Assembly: GCF_900120155.1 (NCBI RefSeq)
Contig: NZ_LT635549.1
Span: 1,353,907-1,417,906 of the forward strand
Source: Clostridium sp. Marseille-P3244
GTDB taxonomy: Bacteria; Bacillota; Clostridia; Lachnospirales; Lachnospiraceae
DNA: 64,000 nt
Direction: 5' to 3'
Positions 24,446 to 32,989 of this stretch are shown here, piece after piece (within the stretch, counting starts at the first letter, position 1; every line of letters begins with the position of its first letter). A program made the position numbers and the translations under genes. A model generated the notes under the pieces. That model did not search any database and was not told the origin of the DNA. It saw nothing but the letters and a program-made list of their open reading frames with translations.

Positions 24446-26512
24446 ATGGAGCCTATCGCTGAAAATGCTGTAGATAAACGTGAGGAAATAAAGAACAAAC
24501 TCCGTGAGAGTTTTGACGGAAAGATCGTCCGGAAGGATCTGACGAAGAAGATCAAGGAAGGGGCAAACGTGCCGGTGTATGTGCTGGAGTTCCTTCTTGG
24601 TCAGTATTGCAGTTCCGATGATGAGTCTATCATTGAGCAGGGGGTACAGAATGTGAAGCGGATCCTGGCGGATAATTTTGTCCGTCCGGATGAATCGCAG
24701 AAAGTTCTGTCAAAGCTCAGGAAAAAAGGAAGCTATACTGTTATCGATATGATTACGGCACGGCTGGACATGAAGCGGAATATTTATATTGCAAGCTTCT
24801 CCAATCTGGGCATCGACAATGTTCTCCTGGAGGATGAATATCCGGAGAAGTTTGACCGGCTGCTCTGCGGCGGTATCTGGTGTATTGTCCAGCTTGATTA
24901 CGAGTATGTGGAAGAAGAAAAGAAGAATGGAATGCCGGTACAGATCCGGAAGCTGACGCCGATCCAGATGCCCCATGTGGAGATTGATGAACTGAAGGAA
25001 GGCAGGAAACGTTTCACGGAAGATGAGTGGTTGGATATCATGATGCGTTCGATCGGTATGGAGCCGGATACTCTGTCTGAACGTGAGAAGTGGCTGCTTC
25101 TTTTACGTATGGTTCCGCTGGTAGAGAATAACTTCAATCTGTGTGAACTGGGTCCGAGATCCACGGGTAAGTCCCATCTGTATAAAGAAATATCGCCGAA
25201 CAGTATTCTGGTATCCGGCGGACAGACCACGGTGGCCAATCTTTTCTATAACATGGGAAGGAAGACAATTGGCCTTGTCGGTATGTGGGATGTCGTTGCT
25301 TTTGATGAGGTGGCCGGTATTCATTTTAAGGATAAAGATGGGATCCAGATCATGAAGGATTATATGGCGTCTGGATCCTTTGCCAGAGGCAAGGAAGAGA
25401 AGGCGGCCTCCGCATCGATGGTCTTTGTGGGAAATATTAATCAGAGTGTGGATGTTCTGTTGAAAACTTCCAGTTTGTTTGATCCGTTTCCGCCGGAGAT
25501 GGGAACGGATACAGCGTTTCTGGATCGTATACATTGTTATATTCCTGGTTGGGAGATTCCGAAGTTTCGGCCGGAGCATTTTACAAATGATTATGGTTTC
25601 ATCACGGATTATCTGGCTGAGTTTCTGCGGGAACTGAGAAAAGAGCAGTATGGGGATGCTCTGGATGAGTATTTCCGTTTGGGAAGGAACCTGAATCAGA
25701 GAGATACGATTGCAGTCCGGAAGATGGTGGGCGGTCTTGTGAAGCTCATGTATCCGGATGGCGAATATACAAAAGAGCAGCTGGAAGAGATCCTGAAGAT
25801 TTCTCTGGAAATGCGCCGGCGCGTTAAAGAACAGCTGAAGAAGCTGGGTGGCATGGAGTTCTATGATGTGAACTTTTCTTATATTGATCTGGAAGATATG
25901 TCCGAGCATTATGTTTCGGTGCCTGAGCAGGGCGGCGGCAAGCTGATCCCTGAAGGGCTGTGCAATCCGGGACAGGTTTATACTGTATCACGGGGAAAGT
26001 CCGGAATGATCGGAGTGTTCCGTCTGGAAAGCCAGATGCTTCCGGGCAATGGCAAGCTGGAGCGGACAGGATTGGGATCTGACCGTGACGCGAAAGAATC
26101 TTCCAATACAGCTTTCAATTATCTGAAGGCGAACGGTAACAGAATCAGTGGTTCCATCAGTACAACGCAGAAGGATTACATTATCAATTATCAGGATCTG
26201 CAGGGAATCGGTATGACCGGGAAACTGGCTCTGCCGACGCTGATTGCACTGTGTTCCATCGCTTTGAGAAGACCGGTGCAGAGTTCCACGGCGATCCTAG
26301 GTGAAATCAGTATCAGCGGTACGCTGATCAAGGCGGATAACCTGGCGGATACGCTGCAAGTGTGCCTGGATTCTGGTGCAAAGAAGGTGCTGCTTCCGCA
26401 GACATCGTTTGTAGATTTTGCAACGGTGCCGCCGGAGTTGATGAGTGCGTTCCAATTAATTCCGTATCAGAGTGCGGAGGATGCGGTGTTTAAGGCTTTG
26501 GGGGTTGAGTAA
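24446..26512 (+). CDS. brxL: BREX AAA+/Lon-like protein BrxL
   Basis: A 688-aa type 1 BREX effector-class protein. GPRSTGKS at residues 236-243 is Walker A, VVAFDEVAG around 284-292 is Walker B, and ARGKEEKAASASMVFVGNIN follows as the sensor region. The C-terminal 170 residues resemble a Lon protease domain, but the place of the Lon PSAG motif reads GMTGK, so protease activity is doubtful; structural work on BrxL showed an MCM-like DNA-binding hexamer. GGAAGGAG precedes the ATG. It completes the canonical gene order, and the next gene starts two bases after its stop. Confidence 0.94.
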   Translation: MEPIAENAVDKREEIKNKLRESFDGKIVRKDLTKKIKEGANVPVYVLEFLLGQYCSSDDESIIEQGVQNVKRILADNFVRPDESQKVLSKLRKKGSYTVIDMITARLDMKRNIYIASFSNLGIDNVLLEDEYPEKFDRLLCGGIWCIVQLDYEYVEEEKKNGMPVQIRKLTPIQMPHVEIDELKEGRKRFTEDEWLDIMMRSIGMEPDTLSEREKWLLLLRMVPLVENNFNLCELGPRSTGKSHLYKEISPNSILVSGGQTTVANLFYNMGRKTIGLVGMWDVVAFDEVAGIHFKDKDGIQIMKDYMASGSFARGKEEKAASASMVFVGNINQSVDVLLKTSSLFDPFPPEMGTDTAFLDRIHCYIPGWEIPKFRPEHFTNDYGFITDYLAEFLRELRKEQYGDALDEYFRLGRNLNQRDTIAVRKMVGGLVKLMYPDGEYTKEQLEEILKISLEMRRRVKEQLKKLGGMEFYDVNFSYIDLEDMSEHYVSVPEQGGGKLIPEGLCNPGQVYTVSRGKSGMIGVFRLESQMLPGNGKLERTGLGSDRDAKESSNTAFNYLKANGNRISGSISTTQKDYIINYQDLQGIGMTGKLALPTLIALCSIALRRPVQSSTAILGEISISGTLIKADNLADTLQVCLDSGAKKVLLPQTSFVDFATVPPELMSAFQLIPYQSAEDAVFKALGVE

Positions 26513-26513
26513 T

Positions 26514-27352
26514 ATGGCATTTATCACAAAAAAAGAAGAAGGGTTATTTTTGGCTCTTTTTAATAGAGACGGATATGTACTAAATTTTAATGATAGTACT
26601 TTTAACGCTTTTACAGCTTCGAGTATTGGAGAAGCTTTAAAACAAAAGTATGGGATGTCAAAGGGAAAATCCTTGGCGGCGTATCTCAATGATGCTACTG
26701 ATGCGAATAGAACAAAGATTTTGGTGGATCTTTTTCATCATTACGAAGATGAAATGGAATATGAATTTAACAAAGACTATGAGGATGTCACCTGGTGGGG
26801 AAATAGTTCCAGATATGATGAAAAATATGCAAAGCTATACCAGAAATGTAAAGAAGTCGTAGACAGGTTGGAAGGAAGTACAGTTGTTATAACTCAGACA
26901 GCAGAAGAATTGAAGATGAAGTTTTCAAGCGAATATCTTTCCAGGCAGATTGATCTTATGGTGAAGATGCAAGTATCTGATCCGACTAACGCAATTGGTA
27001 TGGCGAAGGAACTGATCGAAAGCTGTTGTAAGACGATTTTAGATGAGAAGGGAATTGCATACACCAAGAATGACGATGTTCCGCAGCTGGCCGATAAAAC
27101 AATGGATGCATTGAATCTTCTTCCGGCAAACGTACAACCAACGGATCGCGTGCTGACGCAATAAAAGCTGTTTTGGGAAACCTAAGGGCTATACCTACGA
27201 AACTTGCTGAAATAAGAAATCCGTTTGGTAGTGGACACGGAAAGAGCGCTTCATTTAAGGGGCTTGAGGTTAGGCATGCAAAGCTGGCTGTAGGAAGCAG
27301 CATAACATTTGTTGATTTCGTCTGGAGTACATACGAGGCATCGAAGAAGTAA
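26514..27352 (+). pseudogene. Abortive-infection protein (Abi C-terminal domain), frameshifted
   Basis: The first 216 codons (FITKKEEGLFLALFNRDGYV to DRVLTQ) stop at TAA 27162-27164. The adjoining frame continues with AIKAVLGNLRAIPTKLAEIR, NPFGSGHGKSASFKG and RHAKLAVGSSITFVDFVWS to TAA 27352. Together they form one abortive-infection family protein whose conserved RN...GHGK...RHA...A C-terminus is in the second part. A one-base indel near 27130-27160 explains the split; no classic slippery heptamer is seen. It starts just after brxL and was probably an accessory phage-exclusion gene. If the break is a sequencing error the gene is whole. Confidence 0.75.
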
Positions 27353-27354
27353 GT

Positions 27355-27398
27355 ATAAAGAAAAAGATCCATATGCGGCGTAGGTCGCAGATGGATCT
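27355..27398. terminator. Terminator between the Abi gene and the leftward HTH-like gene
   Basis: AGATCCAT(A)TGCG (27365-27377) pairs with CGCA(G)ATGGATCT (27386-27398). On the minus strand it is followed by TTTTTCTTTAT, right after the stop of the 27406 gene. Confidence 0.75.
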
Positions 27399-27405
27399 CG
27401 TAACA

Positions 27406-28110
27406 TTAGATACGGCTTACGGTGTCCATATATTCGTCAAAGATCGGGCGAAGGGTAAGGATCCAGCCGTAAAGTGTCCGGTACGGTTTACCGAGAATGA
27501 CGGAAGCTTCCTTAAGGGTGTGCTCATGCCCGAGAAGTTCCACCAATTCCGTGTATTTACTGTATTTCGGATGTTGTACCTTGATAAAGCGGATCAGGCC
27601 ATATAAAAGTTCCATGTAGTTATCCGCCTGATTGAGTGGGTACGGTGATGCGGGATCAAAGGGGGCCTCATTTCCATGGTCATCAATGACGGTGAGGGTG
27701 GAAAAGAAAACCTTGCCCTTTGTTGATTTGAAGGATCTGTAATACTTACATTTGGCGCAGTCATTCATGATGGTTTTCGGAGCGGTGCCGCCTTCCTTGT
27801 ATTCAGGGTTTGGGATTCTGCAGGGGCAAAATCTGGATTTACCGCCTGCTCCGCCGATGAGGCAGCGGTTTTCCTGTTTGTAGCGGTATTCTTCCATCCA
27901 TTGATCCCTTTTGAAGGTGTCGTAGGTGGATTTATCAACTTCCAGCTTGATAGCCGGAACTATTTCGCCTTCAACACGCATCTTGGAGAGAGAAGTGCCG
28001 ATGCGCTCCTGTTCGGAGGCGGCTTTGTACTGGCGAATGCCTTCCTCATCGGTTTCAAAGAGTACATAATACTTTTTGTCGCTGGTTTTCTCAGAAGTGT
28101 ATTTATTCAT
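27406..28110 (-). CDS. Cys-rich, HTH-like hypothetical protein
   Basis: A 234-aa protein I do not recognise. The middle carries cysteines spaced like a metal site: ENRCLIGG, RFCPCRIPNPE and NDCAKCKYYRSF. The C-terminal 60 residues contain ELLGHEHTLKEASVILGKPY and RTLYGWILTLRP, which read as a helix-turn-helix. It may be a DNA-binding regulator from the phage or island. The ATG at 28110 has AAGGAGAATAAC before it; six codons upstream another ATG is possible. The 284 bp upstream, to the mazF stop, hold a 12-bp inverted repeat and no gene. Confidence 0.65.
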   Translation of the reverse strand: MNKYTSEKTSDKKYYVLFETDEEGIRQYKAASEQERIGTSLSKMRVEGEIVPAIKLEVDKSTYDTFKRDQWMEEYRYKQENRCLIGGAGGKSRFCPCRIPNPEYKEGGTAPKTIMNDCAKCKYYRSFKSTKGKVFFSTLTVIDDHGNEAPFDPASPYPLNQADNYMELLYGLIRFIKVQHPKYSKYTELVELLGHEHTLKEASVILGKPYRTLYGWILTLRPIFDEYMDTVSRI

Positions 28111-28145
28111 GTTATTCTCCTTTTTCATGGCGATTGCCTGAAATC

Positions 28146-28270
28146 GGAGGATGCACACTGCTGAGACTGTCCTTGCTGCTGGCCTGAAAAAAGGCACACA
28201 AACAAAGAGGTAAAGCACAATGTTTCAGATGGATCCTGCGGATCTGGCCAAAACGGTATGTGCATCCTCC
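28146..28270 (-). repeat. 12-bp inverted repeat bounding a 125-bp leader
   Basis: GGAGGATGCACA (28146-28157) and TGTGCATCCTCC (28259-28270) are perfect complements. They lie upstream of the 27406-28110 gene in its likely leader and could close a long stem. The region 28111-28394 has no coding frame I can support. Confidence 0.5.
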
Positions 28271-28394
28271 TGCTTATGCGCGCTTAGATCAAAGCAATCA
28301 GATTCAATTTTTAAAGTGCTGTGTTGTTATGGTTGGATCATTGATCCAGTGTATTGGGTGGGCGGATTTTGTACATGGTGAAAGACTCCTGCGG

Positions 28395-28769
28395 CTACGC
28401 GAAGATATTGTCCCTCAGGTCAAGGGATACCTTGAGACCCTGATTGAAACGGATTTCGTCTTCTGGTCTTAATGTATCTACAACATCGATGATGTCATCA
28501 CGATCAATCGTCATGATCTGTCCGCACTTGATCATTGCAGGTTTGTAGTCAAGACCGGCATACCACTGGATCGGTACATTGGTTCTGATGTCCAGGCGTT
28601 TCACCTTGGATGTGATGTAGCAGATGATCACGCTGTCGGAATAACGGTTTCCCATGTTGTTCTGACAAACGACAGCATAATGGTCGCCCTGCATGATGTG
28701 ACTTCCGGCTGAGCCGGGGAAAGGGTTCTTTACGAACACGATAGAATTACGTTTAATATCTTTTTTCAT
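28395..28769 (-). CDS. PemK/MazF-family toxin-like endoribonuclease
   Basis: A 124-aa member of the MazF/PemK family, sequence-specific mRNA interferases. Family features are NSIVFVKNPFPGSAGSHIMQ, the core GDHYAVVCQNNMGNRYSDSV, ITSKVKR and KPAMIKCGQIMTIDRDDI. AAGGAGAT precedes the ATG. No MazE-like antitoxin is encoded on either side, so it is an orphan or is controlled by a distant or unusual antitoxin. It is divergent from the three-gene ATPase operon. Free-standing phage-borne PemK-like proteins are common and some may not be toxic. Confidence 0.8.
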   Translation of the reverse strand: MKKDIKRNSIVFVKNPFPGSAGSHIMQGDHYAVVCQNNMGNRYSDSVIICYITSKVKRLDIRTNVPIQWYAGLDYKPAMIKCGQIMTIDRDDIIDVVDTLRPEDEIRFNQGLKVSLDLRDNIFA

Positions 28770-28830
28770 ATTCGAAATCTCCTTGTCGCTGATGGACTCT
28801 CATTTACTCTGTGACTGTCCCCCGTCGAGG

Positions 28831-28874
28831 ACCTTCCTTCGAAGGTGGCGCAGGATAAAAAGGTTCTTTATCCT
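28831..28874. repeat. Two hairpins in the mazF / three-gene-module intergenic region
   Basis: ACCTTC-CTTC-GAAGGT (28831-28846) and AGGATAAA-n7-TTTATCCT (28852-28874) are perfect. They lie in the 214-bp divergent intergenic region (28770-28983), which must hold both promoters. Several GGTTTAT repeats lie nearer to 28984. Confidence 0.5.
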
Positions 28875-28983
28875 TTGCTGATAGGAGTTTCGGGTTTATA
28901 AAGTTTGAGGTCAATATCCCTAAACAGGGCAAAATGGCTTTATAAGGTTTATTAGGTTTATTCTTTTTGAAAGGGGATAAAGA

Positions 28984-29889
28984 ATGGGTGAAATGAACAT
29001 TCCCTTCCTCTGTGGAGGCACCTTTTACATCCTGCTTTTGCAGGCATTAAAGAAAGACAGGCGTATCCGCCTCAATGATCTGGATGGGTATAAAGCAAAA
29101 GAAAAAGCGATTAACGATGTTACCTGCCTGAAGGGGTTAGTAAGAACGTTTTATGATTTTAATGAGCATTTTTCGGACAGTACCTTCACTGCTCATAAGA
29201 ATCAATATAAGTTGTGTGAAAAAAACAGCACAGACTGGCTGCGGTTTGAGACTCAGTATTTAGTCGATGCGTATGATAAAAAGGTCAGAGACAATTACGC
29301 TCTTGCGCTGGAGGAAATGGATAGCTTTATCGATGCTTTTATTGATGATGGTGATCTTGGAAAGAAGCTGGTCAGAGCACTGCTTGAGGTTATTGATTTG
29401 GACAGAACGATAGATGATGATGCCGAATTTGTGGTACAGACCGATGGCAGAGTAATAGATAAAAAGGGACTTTTAAAGCTTTCTAACATTGGAGCAAGGC
29501 CGTTTCTGTTGTCTGTATGGCACTTTATCATAACGAAACGTGGATCGGAAAACACTTTGGGTGCCGAAACTGTTGGCCAATGGCTGCACCATAAAACAAG
29601 CCAAGCTCCTTACAAATATGTAGGTACTGTTGGAGAGCGTTACGCTTTGGATAAGGAAATATCGTTTAAGAAGGTTGTGACTGACTCTGTAGATGAATCT
29701 GGAACACCGGAAAGCACAGAATATACGGATTCAGATAATAAGGCGAAAGAGGATCGGAGCGATGAATATTGTGAACAAAGAGAAGCTGGAGGACAGGGGA
29801 CAAATCAGATTTTGAATGCTCAAACAGTATTCAATCAAAGAGCAGAGAAGATCGTGAATATTGAGCATGTAGAACACTTACAGATATAG
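28984..29889 (+). CDS. Unrecognised 301-aa protein, first gene of a three-gene ATPase module
   Basis: The protein begins MNIPFLCGGTFYILLLQALK and has a mostly helical body of about 200 residues, including ARPFLLSVWHFIITKRGSEN. A polar Ser/Asp/Glu-rich linker (about 240-275) leads to a C-terminal tail containing NQRAEKIVNI (residues 284-293). The same motif is near the N-terminus of the next protein. There is no catalytic motif I can name and no membrane segment. AAAGGGGAT precedes the ATG, and the next gene follows after 12 bp. The architecture (globular domain, flexible linker, short shared motif) suggests a subunit that docks to a partner. I have an unverified impression that its N-terminal region recurs next to ATPases in other Firmicutes. 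Confidence 0.75.
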   Translation: MGEMNIPFLCGGTFYILLLQALKKDRRIRLNDLDGYKAKEKAINDVTCLKGLVRTFYDFNEHFSDSTFTAHKNQYKLCEKNSTDWLRFETQYLVDAYDKKVRDNYALALEEMDSFIDAFIDDGDLGKKLVRALLEVIDLDRTIDDDAEFVVQTDGRVIDKKGLLKLSNIGARPFLLSVWHFIITKRGSENTLGAETVGQWLHHKTSQAPYKYVGTVGERYALDKEISFKKVVTDSVDESGTPESTEYTDSDNKAKEDRSDEYCEQREAGGQGTNQILNAQTVFNQRAEKIVNIEHVEHLQI

Positions 29890-29901
29890 GAGTAATCAAT
29901 C

Positions 29902-30546
29902 ATGGCAAATGAGATACAGAAGACCGGCCCTGCAGGTCTTTTAAATAATGTAGCAGGAGTAAATCAGCAGGCAGAGAAGATTATTAATGTGAATCGCGCG
30001 GATTCTATCACAACCGGAAATATCACCAACAATATGTATTTTGCAGCCACGGATCAGAGGCAGGCAGTAATCTCCGGAAATTATGGAACCAGTCATGAAT
30101 ACTATAATCTCTTTGTGCAATTTGAAGAGACATTTTATGATCAGGGACATTTTTATGTGACTAAAGATCGTGCATTGAATTCCAAACTCACATCAGACTA
30201 TATACGGGATAAAGTCAATGGGTTGGAGCCGGAGGCAATTGAACAGATAAAAACATTTCCTGCCATCTTCTGCTCCGAGAATCATGAAATGGGGAAAACC
30301 GATGATGATCAGATGGCATACTATGGGCTGGTTACGGATGTTAAAGTCCAGGATAACGGGATCAAGATATATTACAGAGTATTGAATGCACTTCAGCAGA
30401 AGATTCTTAACGAGAACTTATTTGATCTTGGGATAGATGGTAATGATAGATTCAATGAGTTGAATCATACTCATTGGGCAATCAAGAGAATCGATCTGGT
30501 TACGACATTAAAAGAGATAGGCGTTTCTGTATTCACTCTGTCTTAA
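29902..30546 (+). CDS. Unrecognised 214-aa protein, second gene of the module
   Basis: The N-terminus carries NQQAEKIINV (residues 21-30), matching the tail of the preceding protein, then an Asn-rich turn (TTGNITNNMYF). The rest is one domain with FPAIFCSENHEMGKTDDDQM, AYYGLVTDVKVQDNGIKIYY and NHTHWAIKRIDLVTTLKEIG. Alternating strands suggest a beta-rich fold. I recall similar F-P-A-x-F...Y-x-G-x-x-T-D...THWA-x-K blocks in other bacterial conflict-type proteins, but cannot verify it. AGGAG precedes the ATG. The gene lies 12 bp after the first and 14 bp before the ATPase gene, so the three are surely co-transcribed. Confidence 0.75.
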   Translation: MANEIQKTGPAGLLNNVAGVNQQAEKIINVNRADSITTGNITNNMYFAATDQRQAVISGNYGTSHEYYNLFVQFEETFYDQGHFYVTKDRALNSKLTSDYIRDKVNGLEPEAIEQIKTFPAIFCSENHEMGKTDDDQMAYYGLVTDVKVQDNGIKIYYRVLNALQQKILNENLFDLGIDGNDRFNELNHTHWAIKRIDLVTTLKEIGVSVFTLS

Positions 30547-30560
30547 AGGAGGCATTGCTA

Positions 30561-32948
30561 ATGGCGGAGAAACTGGTTACAGGTATACAAGAACTGACAA
30601 TATCGTCAGCGACATACCACGGGGTAAAAATCAATCCTACATACGTAAATTACTTTTTTGGAAACAATGGTGTAGGAAAAACAACTATTGCAAGAGAGAT
30701 AGCGAAGCTGAAGAGGCCTGCAAACGAATTGTCCGGTGGCGAAGAGCCAAAGGATGTTCTTTTCGAACCGGGAAAAACGCACAGGGACTTTAACTTTCTT
30801 GTATATAATGATGATTTTATCCGGGAGAATTTCCGTCAGTTAGAACATCTGCCAGGTGTCTTCATGATTGATAAAGAAGGTATTAAGCAGGAGGATGACC
30901 TAAATGCCACAAAGAAAGAAAAAGACGATGTGGATCGGGAATATGGAGAGCTTCTTAAACAGAAAAAGCTGAAAGAATCCGTGCTGACAACCATGGGAAC
31001 TACGTTAGAAAATGATTGTTGGAATCTGACAAAAGCGATCAGAGAAAAGTTCTCTGAGACTCAGATGTCTGGCACTAAGACAAAGAAAGGGTTTCTGTCA
31101 AAGATCCGGACAGTGCAGGCGCCTACCGGTCACGATGAAGATGAATTGAAAAAACTGTATGATACGGTATTCGATCGGAATGCAAGAACATATAACCTCT
31201 TTAAACGGATTTCTGATACAGAAGTGATGGATACAGTTCCTGGATTGGAATTGCTTTCAAAACGTATTGTTAGCAGTAGCGATACGGATTTTGCAAGATT
31301 TATAAAAGCACTCAATGCAACGGACTGGGTTCGTCAGGGACACGAAAAATATCATAATACGCCCGACGGTAAATGTCCTTATTGTCAGCAGAAGATGCCG
31401 GTGACTTTTGAGAAGGATCTGGCGGATTGTTTTGATGAATCATATCAGCAGGAAGTCAGTGCTTTGGGGCAATTACTTCAAGCGTATAAAACAGCCGGTA
31501 ATAATCTTTGGAGAGTTCTTCAAGATAACCTTCAGGATGTATATCCCAAAATAGATCCGACGGAATATCGCGATAAGATGACAATTCTGAAGAATGCCAT
31601 TGGTGCAAATATCCAGATTATCGAACAGAAAATCAAGGAACCAAGTAGCGAAGTGCTTCTTGATCCCATTACACCTTACTTAGAGGAATTGAATGAGCTT
31701 ATTGTTGGATTCAATATTCAGATAAAAGAGAACAACGACATTGTTAATGCAGCAAGAACCAAAAAGAAAGAATGTACTGAACAAGTATGGGAATTAATGG
31801 CATTCCGGGTAGGGGATACCATTGCCAAGTACAATTCTGATCTTGAAAAAGTCTTGGATGATCAGAAAAAAATAGACGATGCGGCAAAGAAAAAACAAGC
31901 TTATGCTATGTCGCTTGCTGAAAAAATCAATGAGCTGAATAAGCATACCGTGAATACAGAAGAAGCAATCGCAAACATGAATAAGATGCTTAGAGATTCA
32001 GGATTCCAAGGCTTTAGTATTCAGGAACATCCTGCCAGCAAGAACCAATATCAGATTGTTCGAGAAGATGGTGCGGTAGCGGACAGGCTGAGTGAAGGTG
32101 AAAGAAACTTTATCGCATTCCTGTACTTCTGTAATTTGGTTCATGGCAGCGGTTGTACTCGAGATGCCCAAGTTATAATTACGAATCATGGAGAAGAGAT
32201 GATCACGGATGGCCGTGATATGCGTGATAAGATAGTAGTAATCGATGATCCGGTTTCCAGTATGGACAGCAGCACCTTATTTATCGTTAGTTCTCTGGTG
32301 CGGCAGATGATTTCAATCTGCCTTAACAATGTCACATTAGGAGAAAAGCCAGAGAAGGGCGATTATATAAAGCAGATATTTATTCTGACTCATAACGCAT
32401 ATTTTCATAGGGAAGTAACAGTGAACCAGGAAAAGAACTATCTGCGAGTATCCTTTTATTTGATCACGAAGTATGACAATAAGTCTGTGATTAAGCACTG
32501 CATTACGAAAAACGAAGCTGCTCCTTCAGAAAAGAAAAATTATAATCCAGTGCAGAATTCTTATGCCGCATTGTGGACGGAATATAATGAAGTTAAGAGT
32601 TCTATTACATTGAAGAATGTGATCCGGAGGATTCTGGAGTACTATTTTATCCAGATCTGCGGCTATGATGGGCATACACTTCAGGATATCATTCTGGTAA
32701 AGAATCGTCATCGGTTTGTGAAAGTAATTGATGAATCTACAGGGGAGGAAGATACAATTGAACTTCGCATGGTGTCGTCTATGATCAATTACCTTGCGGC
32801 TGATTCGTTTGGAGTAAATGAAGGTCTGCATTTTGTTGAGGATAGTATCGCACCGGAGATTTATAAGGATCTGACAAAGAGGATATTTGAAGCAATGGGG
32901 CAGCCACAGCATTATCAGATGATGTCGTCCATATTTGTGTATGAATAA
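30561..32948 (+). CDS. AAA_13 (RloC/PrrC-like) ABC-type ATPase
   Basis: A 795-aa SMC/Rad50-like ABC ATPase of the AAA_13 class, which includes the anticodon nucleases RloC and PrrC. GNNGVGKT (34-41) is Walker A, LSEGERNF (510-517) the ABC signature, VVIDDPVSSMDSS (Asp562-Asp563) Walker B and LTHNAYFHRE (His611) the switch histidine. A long helical middle contains KCPYCQQ (Cys272-Cys275), a zinc-hook-like CxxC. The C-terminal domain has NVIRRILEYYF, giving Arg689-x3-Glu693, and a His757, spacing reminiscent of the PrrC nuclease triad. I start at ATG 30561 behind AAAGGAGG. Its operon partners are not those of PrrC, so it probably powers a different multi-subunit system. Confidence 0.88.
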   Translation: MAEKLVTGIQELTISSATYHGVKINPTYVNYFFGNNGVGKTTIAREIAKLKRPANELSGGEEPKDVLFEPGKTHRDFNFLVYNDDFIRENFRQLEHLPGVFMIDKEGIKQEDDLNATKKEKDDVDREYGELLKQKKLKESVLTTMGTTLENDCWNLTKAIREKFSETQMSGTKTKKGFLSKIRTVQAPTGHDEDELKKLYDTVFDRNARTYNLFKRISDTEVMDTVPGLELLSKRIVSSSDTDFARFIKALNATDWVRQGHEKYHNTPDGKCPYCQQKMPVTFEKDLADCFDESYQQEVSALGQLLQAYKTAGNNLWRVLQDNLQDVYPKIDPTEYRDKMTILKNAIGANIQIIEQKIKEPSSEVLLDPITPYLEELNELIVGFNIQIKENNDIVNAARTKKKECTEQVWELMAFRVGDTIAKYNSDLEKVLDDQKKIDDAAKKKQAYAMSLAEKINELNKHTVNTEEAIANMNKMLRDSGFQGFSIQEHPASKNQYQIVREDGAVADRLSEGERNFIAFLYFCNLVHGSGCTRDAQVIITNHGEEMITDGRDMRDKIVVIDDPVSSMDSSTLFIVSSLVRQMISICLNNVTLGEKPEKGDYIKQIFILTHNAYFHREVTVNQEKNYLRVSFYLITKYDNKSVIKHCITKNEAAPSEKKNYNPVQNSYAALWTEYNEVKSSITLKNVIRRILEYYFIQICGYDGHTLQDIILVKNRHRFVKVIDESTGEEDTIELRMVSSMINYLAADSFGVNEGLHFVEDSIAPEIYKDLTKRIFEAMGQPQHYQMMSSIFVYE

Positions 32949-32950
32949 AA

Positions 32951-32986
32951 ATAACACCGCCAGGGCAGCAGCTCCGGCGGTGTTTT
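32951..32986. terminator. Bidirectional terminator between ATPase module and phage polymerase
   Basis: AACACCGCC (32953-32961) pairs with GGCGGTGTT (32976-32984). A-rich DNA on the left and TTTT on the right serve both converging genes. Confidence 0.85.
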
Positions 32987-32989
32987 ACG

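Larger units (their letters stand above)
12807..27352 (+). other. Type 1 BREX phage-defence locus
   Basis: The six core genes of type 1 BREX are present in canonical order on one strand (brxA, brxB, brxC, pglX, pglZ, brxL), with an HTH gene in front and a frameshifted Abi gene behind. All six core genes are intact as read, so the system should be functional unless regulation fails. PglX methylates host DNA; phage DNA lacking the mark is blocked from replicating. Confidence 0.95.

Noticed and set aside
27140-27170. Programmed frameshift in the Abi gene
   Set aside because: No X XXY YYZ heptamer in the correct phase is present at the frame change, so a mutation or sequencing error is more likely.
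28984-32948. Assignment of the three-gene module to Septu, PARIS, Lamassu or Gabija
   Set aside because: The ATPase has AAA_13 features, and I see no HNH nuclease, DUF4435, SMC partner set or UvrD-like partner, so none of these names is supported.
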